A stretch of DNA of 28,949 nt, taken from positions 1 through 28,949 of the IMG/VR virus record IMGVR_UViG_3300009091_000047; one strand, given 5' to 3'. The notes beneath the pieces were generated by a model. The model was not told the origin of the DNA. It made no database searches and was given only the letters and a program-made list of their open reading frames with translations. Shown one piece after another: positions 22,446 to 28,888 of this stretch. This DNA is from a virus. Made by a program: the position numbers and the translations under genes. Position 1 is the first letter of the stretch. Each line of letters starts with the position of its first letter.

Positions 22446-24479
22446 ATGGCTTTCGACCCTGACGCATATCTTGCCGAAAAAACACAATCAGGCGGCTTTG
22501 ACCCTGATGCCTATTTAGCGCAAAAGACTGGTGGGCAACCCTCCCCACCAGTGGAAGCGCAGTCCACCAGTCAGCCTGAACAACCGGCGGAAGATACGTC
22601 AAAACTATCATTACTCGGACGATTCATTGCTCGCCAAGCCGAAAGACAGAAAAACGCCGCCATTGATACAGGGAAAAACATCGCCGCCGGGGCTGCTGAT
22701 ATTGGCGCAACGTTATTGACCCCGTTCGATGCAGCCGGACTGAGCGCATACACCCCATCGCAACGCCGTCAAGCAATCAACGATTTTGCCGGTGATTCTG
22801 GCGTAGGGCAAACCGCTAGGGTGCTGACCAACATCGCCGGAACCGCTGGGGCGGGTAACTTGCTTGCTAAAGGTGTGCAGAAGATCGCGCCATTAGTTCC
22901 AGAAGTGGCTACCGCGCTCCGAAGCGGTGGAATGGCTACAGGTATGCCAGCGGCCAAAGCATTGAGCATGGAAGGGGCTAGGAACGCTGCTATCCGTGTC
23001 GGCGGTGGGGCGGCTTCGACTGCTGGTATGCAGGCCGCGATTGACCCTGACCCTGAACACATTGGGATTGCTGCGGGTATCGGCGGTATGATGCCTGGTG
23101 CGGCGAAAGTGGCTGGAGAGGCTGGAAAGGTTATTGGAAATCGGTTAAGCGCAACTCATGCACAAGCGATTACTGATGCAGTTCAAAAAACGCCAATTCG
23201 AGAAACATTACAAGACGCATCAAAAGCCGGATATGTGATTCCACCTAGTTACGCTGGAGGCGGCGTAGCTTCACGCCTTGCCGAAGGATTATCAGGAAAA
23301 TATAAAACAAACCAACTCGCCGGAATAAAGAATCAAAAGGTAACGGACAGCCTTGCTCGTAAAGCAGTTGGATTGCCAGAACATGCGCCGCTTACATCTG
23401 AGGCAATGCAAACGATTAGGCAAAATGCCTATAAGTCTGGATATGAACCGGTTGGAAGCATTGGAACTGTTGCAACAGACGATGCTTATGCGAACGCACT
23501 TAAAAGCATTGAGAAGCCTTTTACAAGCGCTGAAAAATCATTCCCGACAGGGAAGGCTTTGCCTACCGATGATCTGCTGACTTCATTGCGTGTAAACAGG
23601 TTTAATGCTGGAGACGCATTAAGCAAAATTCAGAATCTTCGCAATGATGCAAGCGCTGCCTATGCCTCTGGTAATAATGCGCTTGGTGCTGCGAATAAGA
23701 GCGCTGCTACCGCCTTGGAAGATGTGATACAGCGTAATCTCGAATTTAAATCAAATGCGAAAAATGCCTATCAGGAAATATCCGATGTGATCGGTAAAAG
23801 AATGTCGGGGGCTGATTTTGAATCAGTTAAACAGGCAAAAGCAATAATCGGGAAATTGTCGCAAGGCAAGATAACGCACGAAATGGCGATTGAGCAACTT
23901 GGCGGAATAACTGCAAAATCAAAAACTGCATCAACAGCATTATCTGAGGCCGCAGATGCAATATCAACTGTAAACAATAAGACCGCAGAAGCAAAGAAAT
24001 TGCTGGATAACTTTAAGGAATCTCGCATACTGATGGCTAAGGCGCATACAGTAGAAAATGCTGTTAAAGAGGGTGGCGGCCATGTTGACGCGATGAAACT
24101 TGCATCAAGGGTGCAAGCTGGTAAACCGATGACGGGTGAGCTTGCAACGATTGGAAAGTTTGCAAATAACTTCGGAGATGTGGCGCGCATACCCAAGAGC
24201 GGTGATGCGAACCCATTTACAGCATTAGACTTTATGGCGGGCGGATTAGGCTATGGAATAAGCCCTGTTAGTCTGGCTTTGCCAGCGGCACGAGTTGCAT
24301 CAAGAGGTGCTATTTTATCTGGTCCGGTTCAAAATTCATTAGTGAAGAATGCTTTTCAGCCACGCGGATTATCGGAGCTTGCTTATAAAGTATCGCAAGG
24401 AGGCGGTGGAAATAAACTTGCCAAACTACTCGAAAACCCCGCTATCCGCGCCCTACCGATAGCCGCTCAATCCAGATAA
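22446..24479 (+). CDS. internal virion / DNA ejection protein, 677 aa
   Basis: ATG 22446, 2 nt after the previous stop. It begins with two copies of the motif FDPDAYLA.KT (residues 3-14 and 18-29), a feature of some phage internal proteins. An Ala/Gly-rich amphipathic segment (about 75-225) could insert into membranes. A long helical C-terminal region (about 230-640) follows. Position after the two other ejection proteins and before the fibre matches the P22 gp16/gp20 block. No lysozyme domain is visible. Confidence 0.7.
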   Translation: MAFDPDAYLAEKTQSGGFDPDAYLAQKTGGQPSPPVEAQSTSQPEQPAEDTSKLSLLGRFIARQAERQKNAAIDTGKNIAAGAADIGATLLTPFDAAGLSAYTPSQRRQAINDFAGDSGVGQTARVLTNIAGTAGAGNLLAKGVQKIAPLVPEVATALRSGGMATGMPAAKALSMEGARNAAIRVGGGAASTAGMQAAIDPDPEHIGIAAGIGGMMPGAAKVAGEAGKVIGNRLSATHAQAITDAVQKTPIRETLQDASKAGYVIPPSYAGGGVASRLAEGLSGKYKTNQLAGIKNQKVTDSLARKAVGLPEHAPLTSEAMQTIRQNAYKSGYEPVGSIGTVATDDAYANALKSIEKPFTSAEKSFPTGKALPTDDLLTSLRVNRFNAGDALSKIQNLRNDASAAYASGNNALGAANKSAATALEDVIQRNLEFKSNAKNAYQEISDVIGKRMSGADFESVKQAKAIIGKLSQGKITHEMAIEQLGGITAKSKTASTALSEAADAISTVNNKTAEAKKLLDNFKESRILMAKAHTVENAVKEGGGHVDAMKLASRVQAGKPMTGELATIGKFANNFGDVARIPKSGDANPFTALDFMAGGLGYGISPVSLALPAARVASRGAILSGPVQNSLVKNAFQPRGLSELAYKVSQGGGGNKLAKLLENPAIRALPIAAQSR

Positions 24480-24547
24480 CCGAATAGCCCGAGAAAAAAC
24501 GCGATGACAACGACAGCGATAAACTTGAAAATCATAAATTCAACCAT
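24467..24547 (-). CDS. possible antisense 26 aa single-span membrane peptide
   Basis: Reading leftward, ATG (24547-24545) gives MVEFMIFKFIAVVVIAFFLG followed by LFGYLD and stop. It is a clean hydrophobic helix with charged ends. It lies in the 83 bp gap before the tail genes and overlaps the end of the ejection gene. No SD is evident. It could be real or chance; nothing else occupies the gap. Confidence 0.3.
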   Translation of the reverse strand: MVEFMIFKFIAVVVIAFFLGLFGYLD

Positions 24548-24562
24548 GGCGGTAATTGTAGC

Positions 24563-24817
24563 ATGAAGTTATCGCCTCCCCCATCGCGCGATAATTACGC
24601 AATAGATGGTAAATCTGCCGTTATCCCGCTATCTTGGCTGCAATGGTTCGATAGCATCGTCAGATACACAAAGTCACCACTTACCCCGCCGACTTACACG
24701 GTAGCAACAAGGCCAGACGTTACGTTAAACGAGGGCGGGATAATTTATGTCAGCGATGGCGCGGCGGGTGCAAAATTTCAAGGTTCCGATGGAGCTGCTT
24801 GGGTTAATTTAGGATAA
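24563..24817 (+). CDS. hypothetical tail-associated protein, 84 aa
   Basis: ATG 24563 with only a weak SD. The sequence has SWLQWFDSIVRYTKSPLTPP and ends in GGIIYVSDGAAGAKFQGSDGAAWVNLG. That last part is a common short beta element of phage tail-fibre-associated proteins ('I.Y.SDG..G.....SDG..W..'). Probably a connector or shaft protein for the fibre gene that follows 10 nt later. Confidence 0.55.
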   Translation: MKLSPPPSRDNYAIDGKSAVIPLSWLQWFDSIVRYTKSPLTPPTYTVATRPDVTLNEGGIIYVSDGAAGAKFQGSDGAAWVNLG

Positions 24818-24827
24818 GGGGATAAGA

Positions 24828-25898
24828 ATGGCAATTTTGACTATGCTTCGGCACGAATTCCGCAGAAATGACGGCACATTGAATGCTGGGGGAAAGGTAT
24901 ACACCTACGAAGCTGGAACTGGAAACACCCCGGTAACTACATACACCAGCAGCGCGGCGACTACGCCTAATACAAATCCGATAATCCTTGATGCAAAAGG
25001 AGAATGTGACCTGTGGATAACAGGGCAAATAAAAGTCAACGTACTGCAATCCGATGATGTTCAAGTCACCGGATGGCCAGTGGATAATATCGGATCAGGC
25101 GTATCGAATAACGATGCTACTTCGCGCTGGTCAGGAACTGCCGGTGGTACTGCCAATGCGCTAACGATTACGCCGTCACCGTCAATCACAGCTTATGCAA
25201 TCGGTCAGTCTTTTATATTCAAGGCTGGCGCGTCTGCTAACACATCGACGACAACGATTGCGGTATCAGGTCTATCCGCTATTGCGTCTCAATCTAATGG
25301 TGCGGCAATGGCTGGCGGTGAAATACTAGCAAATAATTTCTACATCGGCGTTTTAGATACGCTAACGACTTGCCAAATATCAAAACTTGGCGAGGCTACG
25401 CTTGCAGAATTAGGAGCGGCAGCACTCGCCGGTTCAGCAGCGCAAGCATTTCAGGGCAGCACGTTAAAGGCCGCTACTACGATAGGAGTCGGTGCGGCGA
25501 CACCGGCTGCATCGGGAGCAGGTATCACATTCCCATCCGTACAATCCGCATCATCAGACGCGAACACGCTTGACGATTATACAAAATTCACATGGACACC
25601 TTCGCCAACCAATTTAACGGTAGTCGGTACGCCGACCTACACAGGGACGGGTACTAAAATTGGTAATCTTGTCTACCTGTATTTAAAAGTATTCTCAACT
25701 ACGTCAACGCAAAGCGCCGCCAACTCCACTTACTTTGCGGGTTCTCCGTATTCACCCGCGAATGTGTCCGTGAATTCGGCGGTAAATGGATCCGTCCTAT
25801 CCTTAGGTAACGGTTTTACGTTTACCAACGGTAATGTTTACTCGCCAACTTGGGCGGCGACTTCCAACGTATATGTAAATTCAGTCTTTACGGTTTAA
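24828..25898 (+). CDS. tail fibre / tailspike protein, short
   Basis: 356 aa, SD AAGGGGA. The N-terminal 90 residues (FRRNDGTLNAGGKVYTYEAGTGNTPVTTYTSSAATTPNTNPIILDAKGECDLWI..G, then WPVDNIG) form the head-binding domain pattern shared by podovirus tailspikes. The middle is Thr/Ala-rich repeats (LAELGAAALAGSAAQAFQG), and the C-terminal about 110 residues are beta-rich (TYTGTGTKIGNLVYLYLKVFS), probably the receptor-binding tip. No pectin-lyase or glycosidase signature is visible, so it more likely binds than cuts its receptor. Confidence 0.8.
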   Translation: MAILTMLRHEFRRNDGTLNAGGKVYTYEAGTGNTPVTTYTSSAATTPNTNPIILDAKGECDLWITGQIKVNVLQSDDVQVTGWPVDNIGSGVSNNDATSRWSGTAGGTANALTITPSPSITAYAIGQSFIFKAGASANTSTTTIAVSGLSAIASQSNGAAMAGGEILANNFYIGVLDTLTTCQISKLGEATLAELGAAALAGSAAQAFQGSTLKAATTIGVGAATPAASGAGITFPSVQSASSDANTLDDYTKFTWTPSPTNLTVVGTPTYTGTGTKIGNLVYLYLKVFSTTSTQSAANSTYFAGSPYSPANVSVNSAVNGSVLSLGNGFTFTNGNVYSPTWAATSNVYVNSVFTV

Positions 25899-25910
25899 GG
25901 GGAAATAAAA

Positions 25911-26195
25911 ATGAGCCACATTAAAGCAGTATCACTAAGCGACACAGGTGAGTTCCTAGTTGTTATTGGCAAAAGCGCAGATGATGAACTTATAACGACC
26001 GGAGTTCATCTGATGCGATTACTTCCTGGGTGTGATGTATCAGCAACGATTGCTGCAAACAGCGCAGGTTTGGTCAGGCTTGGGTCAACCGAGATACTGC
26101 CAGCGCACGTTGCGTCTCTGGAATCTGAGGTTGATGCGAATTGGACACCTGCGGTTATCGCTGCCTACAAAGCAGCAAATACGCCACCTGTATGA
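25911..26195 (+). CDS. hypothetical protein after the fibre gene, 94 aa
   Basis: SD AGGGGA before ATG. The sequence starts with a beta hairpin (IKAVSLSDTGEFLVVIGK) and ends with a helix (VIAAYKAAN). Genes in this slot often encode fibre assembly factors or small tip proteins. No family recognised. It overlaps the next ORF by ATGA. Confidence 0.5.
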   Translation: MSHIKAVSLSDTGEFLVVIGKSADDELITTGVHLMRLLPGCDVSATIAANSAGLVRLGSTEILPAHVASLESEVDANWTPAVIAAYKAANTPPV

Positions 26196-26281
26196 AGCAC
26201 CTACTAGCCACCATGATTCTCGGAATCGTTAAGTTCCTACTGTGCGTGTCTGAGATTAAATCAAGGTTCCCAAAGGTATGA
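26192..26281 (+). CDS. tiny hydrophobic ORF, 29 aa
   Basis: ATG overlaps the preceding stop, and its own stop overlaps the next ATG (ATGA on both sides). The first 20 residues are hydrophobic (MKHLLATMILGIVKFLLCV). It could be a small membrane peptide of the lysis region, or serve only translational coupling. Confidence 0.4.
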   Translation: MKHLLATMILGIVKFLLCVSEIKSRFPKV

Positions 26282-26442
26282 AACTGATCGCCGCAATCTT
26301 AATCCTGTGGCTACCGTTCAGCCTAGCTGCGATCATATCTGTTCCAGTGCTGCTATGGGCGTTGGCTACCGATACGGAGTCAGTATGGAGGCCAGTAGGC
26401 CGTGCGATGGATAAACTGCTTGCTGCGCTGATGGGGTATTAA
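26278..26442 (+). CDS. small membrane protein of the lysis region, 54 aa
   Basis: Residues 1-30 are a long hydrophobic stretch (MKLIAAILILWLPFSLAAII...), one long or two short spans. An amphipathic tail (VGRAMDKLLAALMGY) follows. Similar small proteins, with 'AMD.L.AAL.G' endings, precede holin/endolysin genes in many phages. Possible holin accessory. The 95 bp after it (26443-26537) hold no convincing gene. Confidence 0.5.
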   Translation: MKLIAAILILWLPFSLAAIISVPVLLWALATDTESVWRPVGRAMDKLLAALMGY

Positions 26443-26537
26443 GGTCGCGGCGTATCAGGCGGCAGTAGCGGCTTATTTAGCTGCAATGCAAGCCTAGCAG
26501 GCTGCGCAGGTTATACAATCGGAAAGGGAAAAATAAA

Positions 26538-26828
26538 ATGATGCAAGATCAGAGAAAAGAACGCTGGCACGTCGGAAAAGAAATACCCGTCGCGGTGATA
26601 TTAGCTTTTTTTTTGCAGACAGTTGGAGCTGTGTGGTGGGCGGCAACATTGACGGCCAAGATTGATGAATTATCGTATCAAGTAGCGGCATTAACAGTTG
26701 ACAAATATACTCAAAATGACGCAAAGCGAGATCAGGCGTTGATATTTCAGAGAATATCTACAATTGAGAGTAGAATTGACAGGGCTGAATCTAAAAATTA
26801 TTCTGGAGGTGGAAAATGGCAAAGATAA
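26538..26828 (+). CDS. holin-like membrane protein with coiled coil, 96 aa
   Basis: ATG 26538 (a second ATG follows at 26541), with AAAGGGA upstream. One transmembrane helix spans about residues 15-38 (IPVAVILAFFLQTVGAVWWAATL). A coiled coil follows at about 39-85 (KIDELSYQVAALTVD...RISTIESRIDRAE). This architecture is frequent in phage lysis cassettes and is annotated as holin or membrane-anchored lysis regulator. The exact role is uncertain because a second holin-like gene lies downstream. Confidence 0.6.
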   Translation: MMQDQRKERWHVGKEIPVAVILAFFLQTVGAVWWAATLTAKIDELSYQVAALTVDKYTQNDAKRDQALIFQRISTIESRIDRAESKNYSGGGKWQR

Positions 26829-26959
26829 GAAATGCAAAAGTAGAGCAACAGCGCAAGGTGAATAACGGCGTTGCAATAAACAAGCGTGTTCTTGATTCTA
26901 GGAAGATTGCAAGCAAACAGGCTCCTTTGAGTAGAAACATAAAAGGGCGTATTGCCTAA
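26816..26959 (+). CDS. small very basic protein, 47 aa
   Basis: GGAGG gives a strong SD before ATG 26816, and the gene overlaps the previous one by 13 nt. About a third of residues are Lys/Arg, with Gln/Asn, and no hydrophobic core (MAKIRNAKVEQQRKVNNG...). It looks like a disordered nucleic-acid-binding peptide. Its stop is 1 nt before the endolysin ATG, so it may also couple that gene's translation. Confidence 0.5.
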   Translation: MAKIRNAKVEQQRKVNNGVAINKRVLDSRKIASKQAPLSRNIKGRIA

Positions 26960-26960
26960 A

Positions 26961-27371
26961 ATGATTACCCTTGAGCAATATTTCAAAGGGAAGCCACACA
27001 CCGCAGAGCAGTCTGTGAATGCGGTTGACTTGTTGCACAAGGTGGCGTTGCTGCTTGATTACGCTGCCATGCAAGGTGCTTACCACTGCGATGTTGACTG
27101 CGATACGGAGTGCTACATATCGGGCAGCAAAGGTGGCTCTGGTGACGGTGGGTTTAGATTACCCGATGCGGCCAATGGGCGAAAGCTGTCATCGCATAAA
27201 GAGGCCAAGGGTATTGATATTTACGACCCGCACAACTCACTCGATGACTTCTTGACGGACGCAATACTCGCTACCTACGGCCTGTATCGTGAGCATCCAG
27301 ACTCAACACCCAGATGGTGTCATTTAACGACCCGCGAACCGGGGAGCAAACGGAGAACTTTTATACCGTGA
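26961..27371 (+). CDS. endolysin, M15-type peptidase
   Basis: 136 aa from ATG 26961. Zn ligands fit His79 and Asp86 (SSHKEAKGIDIYDP) and His121 (WCHL). The frame LEQYF.G at the start, a Gly-rich loop before R-x-PDAANGRK, and the ending LYREHPDSTPRWCHL..REPGSKRRTFIP match phage M15-family (VanY/D,D-carboxypeptidase-like) endolysins that cut cell-wall cross-links. No signal peptide, so release depends on a holin. It ends in a GTGA overlap with the next holin-like gene. Confidence 0.85.
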   Translation: MITLEQYFKGKPHTAEQSVNAVDLLHKVALLLDYAAMQGAYHCDVDCDTECYISGSKGGSGDGGFRLPDAANGRKLSSHKEAKGIDIYDPHNSLDDFLTDAILATYGLYREHPDSTPRWCHLTTREPGSKRRTFIP

Positions 27372-27574
27372 TTAAAATATGGTTCGACAGAATCGTTCGA
27401 AGCAAGACAATGTGGTTCAACGCGGTAGTAGCGGGGCTCGCGGCACTTGAACCCGTATTCGGGCTGCTGCAATCGTTTTTGCCAGGTAACGTATACGCTT
27501 ACCTAACAGTTGTATTGACGGTAGGTAATGCTATGCTTAGGGTTGTGACCACCACAGCGCTGGAAGACAAATGA
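27368..27574 (+). CDS. holin, two-span, 68 aa
   Basis: GTG 27368 overlaps the endolysin stop and has GGAG upstream; an in-frame ATG at 27314 would lie deep in the endolysin gene. Sequence: a charged N-terminus (IKIWFDRIVRSKTMW), hydrophobic segments FNAVVAGLAALEPVFGLL and YAYLTVVLTVGNAMLRVV. Phage proteins of the type 'RSKT.WFN.....L...LP......L....N..LR..T' are annotated as holins. Position between endolysin and spanins agrees. Confidence 0.7.
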   Translation: MIKIWFDRIVRSKTMWFNAVVAGLAALEPVFGLLQSFLPGNVYAYLTVVLTVGNAMLRVVTTTALEDK

Positions 27575-28029
27575 AAGCTGCCGCGCTGTTATTTCTGAGA
27601 GGTATCTTTACTTGGATACTTGAAAACTGGCAGTTCTGCGCGCTTGTTGCTATCGGGGCTGCGCTGTTCTACTTAGGCTCACAACACACGCAGCACAAAT
27701 GGGATAAAGCGGTCGCAGCACAGACCGCCACCCAACTTGCAAAAAATGTAGCGGACAATGAAAAACTGAAGCAGTTACAGGAGAAATCAAATGTTGAATC
27801 TCAAGACAATCTGCGCCTGCGCGCTAATAACCACGCTCTTTGGTTGCGTCTGCCCCAAGGCTCATGTGGAGGATCAAGTCAAACCAGCAGCGATACAACT
27901 ACCGGAGCAGGGGAGCTTCCAACTCAAAGCGAACGAGATTTGGCAGAAGCTAAACGACAACTGGATGACGAAGCCCTCCGAGCCGACGAGGTAGTCAGGG
28001 CTTGCCGGGTGTTGAACGGCATGAATTAA
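27571..28029 (+). CDS. i-spanin (Rz-like)
   Basis: 152 aa, ATG overlapping the previous stop. One N-terminal transmembrane helix (about residues 18-36) is followed by a long periplasmic coiled coil (KWDKAVAAQTATQLAKNVADNEKLKQLQEK...) and a charged C-terminal helix (ERDLAEAKRQLDDEALRADEVVRACR), the Rz topology. It spans the periplasm with the outer-membrane partner encoded inside it at 27791 to fuse the membranes in the last lysis step. Confidence 0.85.
   Translation: MKAAALLFLRGIFTWILENWQFCALVAIGAALFYLGSQHTQHKWDKAVAAQTATQLAKNVADNEKLKQLQEKSNVESQDNLRLRANNHALWLRLPQGSCGGSSQTSSDTTTGAGELPTQSERDLAEAKRQLDDEALRADEVVRACRVLNGMN
27791..27994 (+). CDS. o-spanin (Rz1-like lipoprotein), nested inside Rz
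   Basis: 67 aa in the +1 frame, wholly inside the Rz gene. A lipoprotein signal peptide (MLNLKTICACALITTLFGC) carries the lipobox L16-F-G-C19, so the mature protein starts at Cys19 and is lipid-anchored in the outer membrane. The mature part has Pro/Gln-rich stretches, usual for Rz1. The embedded arrangement is known from lambda-type spanins. Confidence 0.85.
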   Translation: MLNLKTICACALITTLFGCVCPKAHVEDQVKPAAIQLPEQGSFQLKANEIWQKLNDNWMTKPSEPTR

Positions 28030-28265
28030 GCAGCCATAATCGTGCGCGACTTGGCGAAATCACGGTAGCTTTGGCGATTGCACTGCACGCATGACCCGTT
28101 GCAGGCGTACCTTATGCCGTCGTGGCCGTGGGGGCACGGCTTACCTTGATAAGTAGACTGGCCTGCGAGCTGCGCTTTTTCGGTCAATCGCTTACAGTTT
28201 CGCACCTTTCGGGTCTGCGATGACTCCTTGTCTTTCCAGACGTACTTGCGCTTCACTTTTTCCAT
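28026..28265 (-). CDS. Cys-rich zinc-knuckle protein (HNH-associated type), 79 aa
   Basis: Leftward gene with SD GAGGGAA. The C-terminal part has GKPCPHGHDGIRYACNGSCVQC: C-x2-GH-x-G-x-RY-x4-G-x-C-x2-C, a zinc-binding pattern found in many phage proteins and at the N-side of some HNH endonucleases. The HNH catalytic part itself is missing. N-terminus is basic. It ends at the Rz stop (4 nt overlap, convergent). Possibly a DNA-binding accessory protein. Confidence 0.65.
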   Translation of the reverse strand: MEKVKRKYVWKDKESSQTRKVRNCKRLTEKAQLAGQSTYQGKPCPHGHDGIRYACNGSCVQCNRQSYRDFAKSRTIMAA

Positions 28266-28528
28266 TTCGCTGTTCCCTCTTTCCAGTCGGTCATCGTAGT
28301 GCCGGGCGCGCCCATAACGTCAAACCGCTTAATATCCGCAATCAATGCCCGGTGCGCAGCCTCGGCCTGATTGCGCGCATCTTTCTCCCAGAAATACGCC
28401 TCACCGAAGTATAGGAGCACGATTAGAACTGCCAATGCGCTCCAAATATAGACACGCGCCCTGACGTGTCTCCAACGCCCTAAGGGCCAGTTAAACCGCT
28501 TCCAGCGCGGCAATGTGTACTCTCTCAT
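28253..28528 (-). CDS. membrane protein next to the right terminus, 91 aa
   Basis: ATG 28528 with AGGA 7 nt upstream; a longer frame from TTG 28567 would begin inside the terminator and is unlikely. N-terminal 25 residues are basic (MREYTLPRWKRFNWPLGRW), then one transmembrane helix (RVYIWSALAVLIVLLYFGEAYF), then a charged helical tail with KRFDVMGAPG. Positive-inside rule puts the N-terminus in the cytoplasm. Overlaps the following leftward gene by 13 nt. May be a superinfection-exclusion or accessory lysis protein; no evidence distinguishes these. Confidence 0.6.
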   Translation of the reverse strand: MREYTLPRWKRFNWPLGRWRHVRARVYIWSALAVLIVLLYFGEAYFWEKDARNQAEAAHRALIADIKRFDVMGAPGTTMTDWKEGTAKWKK

Positions 28529-28539
28529 GTATATCCTAT

Positions 28540-28568
28540 AAAAAAGCCCCGACTTTCGCCGGGACAAT
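28540..28568 (-). terminator. rho-independent terminator, right TIR, pointing into the phage
   Basis: Exact inverted copy of 1268-1296: stem CCCGGC/GTCGGG, GAAA loop, then six T on the minus strand. It stops leftward transcription from outside or from the TIR, and sits only about 11 nt upstream of the leftward gene that starts at 28528. Confidence 0.85.
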
Positions 28569-28726
28569 TCCGCTTACCTGACGGACGGACGGAGTAGTTG
28601 ACTAAAACGCTTTAAATGTCGCAAAACTCTGAGTTTTTAGCTTTAAGTCTCGTATATATTTCAATGTGTTGCAAGTAATTATGGTGTATTTGCAGGTTTT
28701 ATTAGGGTGTCTATATTACGTTAGGA
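28540..28726 (-). repeat. right terminal inverted repeat (TIR-R) of the phage
   Basis: Inverted partner of 1115-1296. The outermost 24 bp (28702-28725) are identical to 1116-1139. Conserved inner blocks lie at the same offsets from the end: CCTGCAAATACACC (29), TTGAAA (61), TAAAAA (86), GAGTTTTGCGACA (96), then the terminator. Intervening bases have diverged, which suggests selection on the blocks rather than recent duplication. The outer edge carries the core-like box GTTAGGA (28720-28726). Confidence 0.8.
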
Positions 28727-28870
28727 CTCATGCCATTTGCCTGCGCATAAATCTAAGAAATCTTCTGGGTCAAGCTCGATCACATATCCGCTATCAGTTC
28801 CGCCAGATGATATTCCACCATTGACAAGACTCTCTGCGCGCTTAATGTCCTGCCCCCATATTTTTAGCAT
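28721..28870 (-). CDS. cassette-type small ORF at the right junction, 49 aa
   Basis: Leftward ATG (28870) to TAA (28721), where the stop lies in the junction box TCCTAAC, as the 70-309 ORF ends in GCCTAAC. The protein (MLKIWGQDIKRAESLVNGG... VIELDPEDFLDLCAGKWHES) has a C-terminal acidic helix and looks coding. No clear SD; the start is 18 nt from the attC core box. The opposite-strand ORF from 28737 runs through the attC and is probably a shadow. No family recognised. Confidence 0.5.
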   Translation of the reverse strand: MLKIWGQDIKRAESLVNGGISSGGTDSGYVIELDPEDFLDLCAGKWHES

Positions 28871-28888
28871 TAGAGGTGAAAATTCCCG

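Larger units (their letters stand above)
1116..28725. mobile_element. P22-like phage genome flanked by inverted termini, inserted among or linked to integron cassettes
   Basis: The segment holds an ordered podovirus genome: replication, TerS/TerL, P22-type portal, scaffold, coat, gp4- and gp10-like proteins, ejection proteins, fibre and lysis genes. It is bounded by imperfect inverted repeats (1115-1296 and 28540-28726) that share their outer 24 bp exactly. Cassette-type ORFs and attC sites continue outside both boundaries. No integrase, transposase, excisionase, CI-like repressor or partition gene is visible inside. No direct target duplication is seen outside the repeats. It could be a prophage, a phage-plasmid carrying cassettes, or a free phage. 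Sequence alone cannot decide. Confidence 0.7.

Noticed and set aside
1116-28725. Linear protein-primed genome (PRD1/phi29 style), suggested by the terminal inverted repeats
   Set aside because: No family B DNA polymerase or terminal protein. The genes are those of a headful-packaging P22-type phage, and sequence continues beyond both repeats.
1100-28740. Target-site duplication of a transposon around the phage
   Set aside because: Sequences just outside the inverted repeats (..TACGATG and ACTCATG..) do not form a direct repeat of convincing length, so a classical transposition signature is absent.
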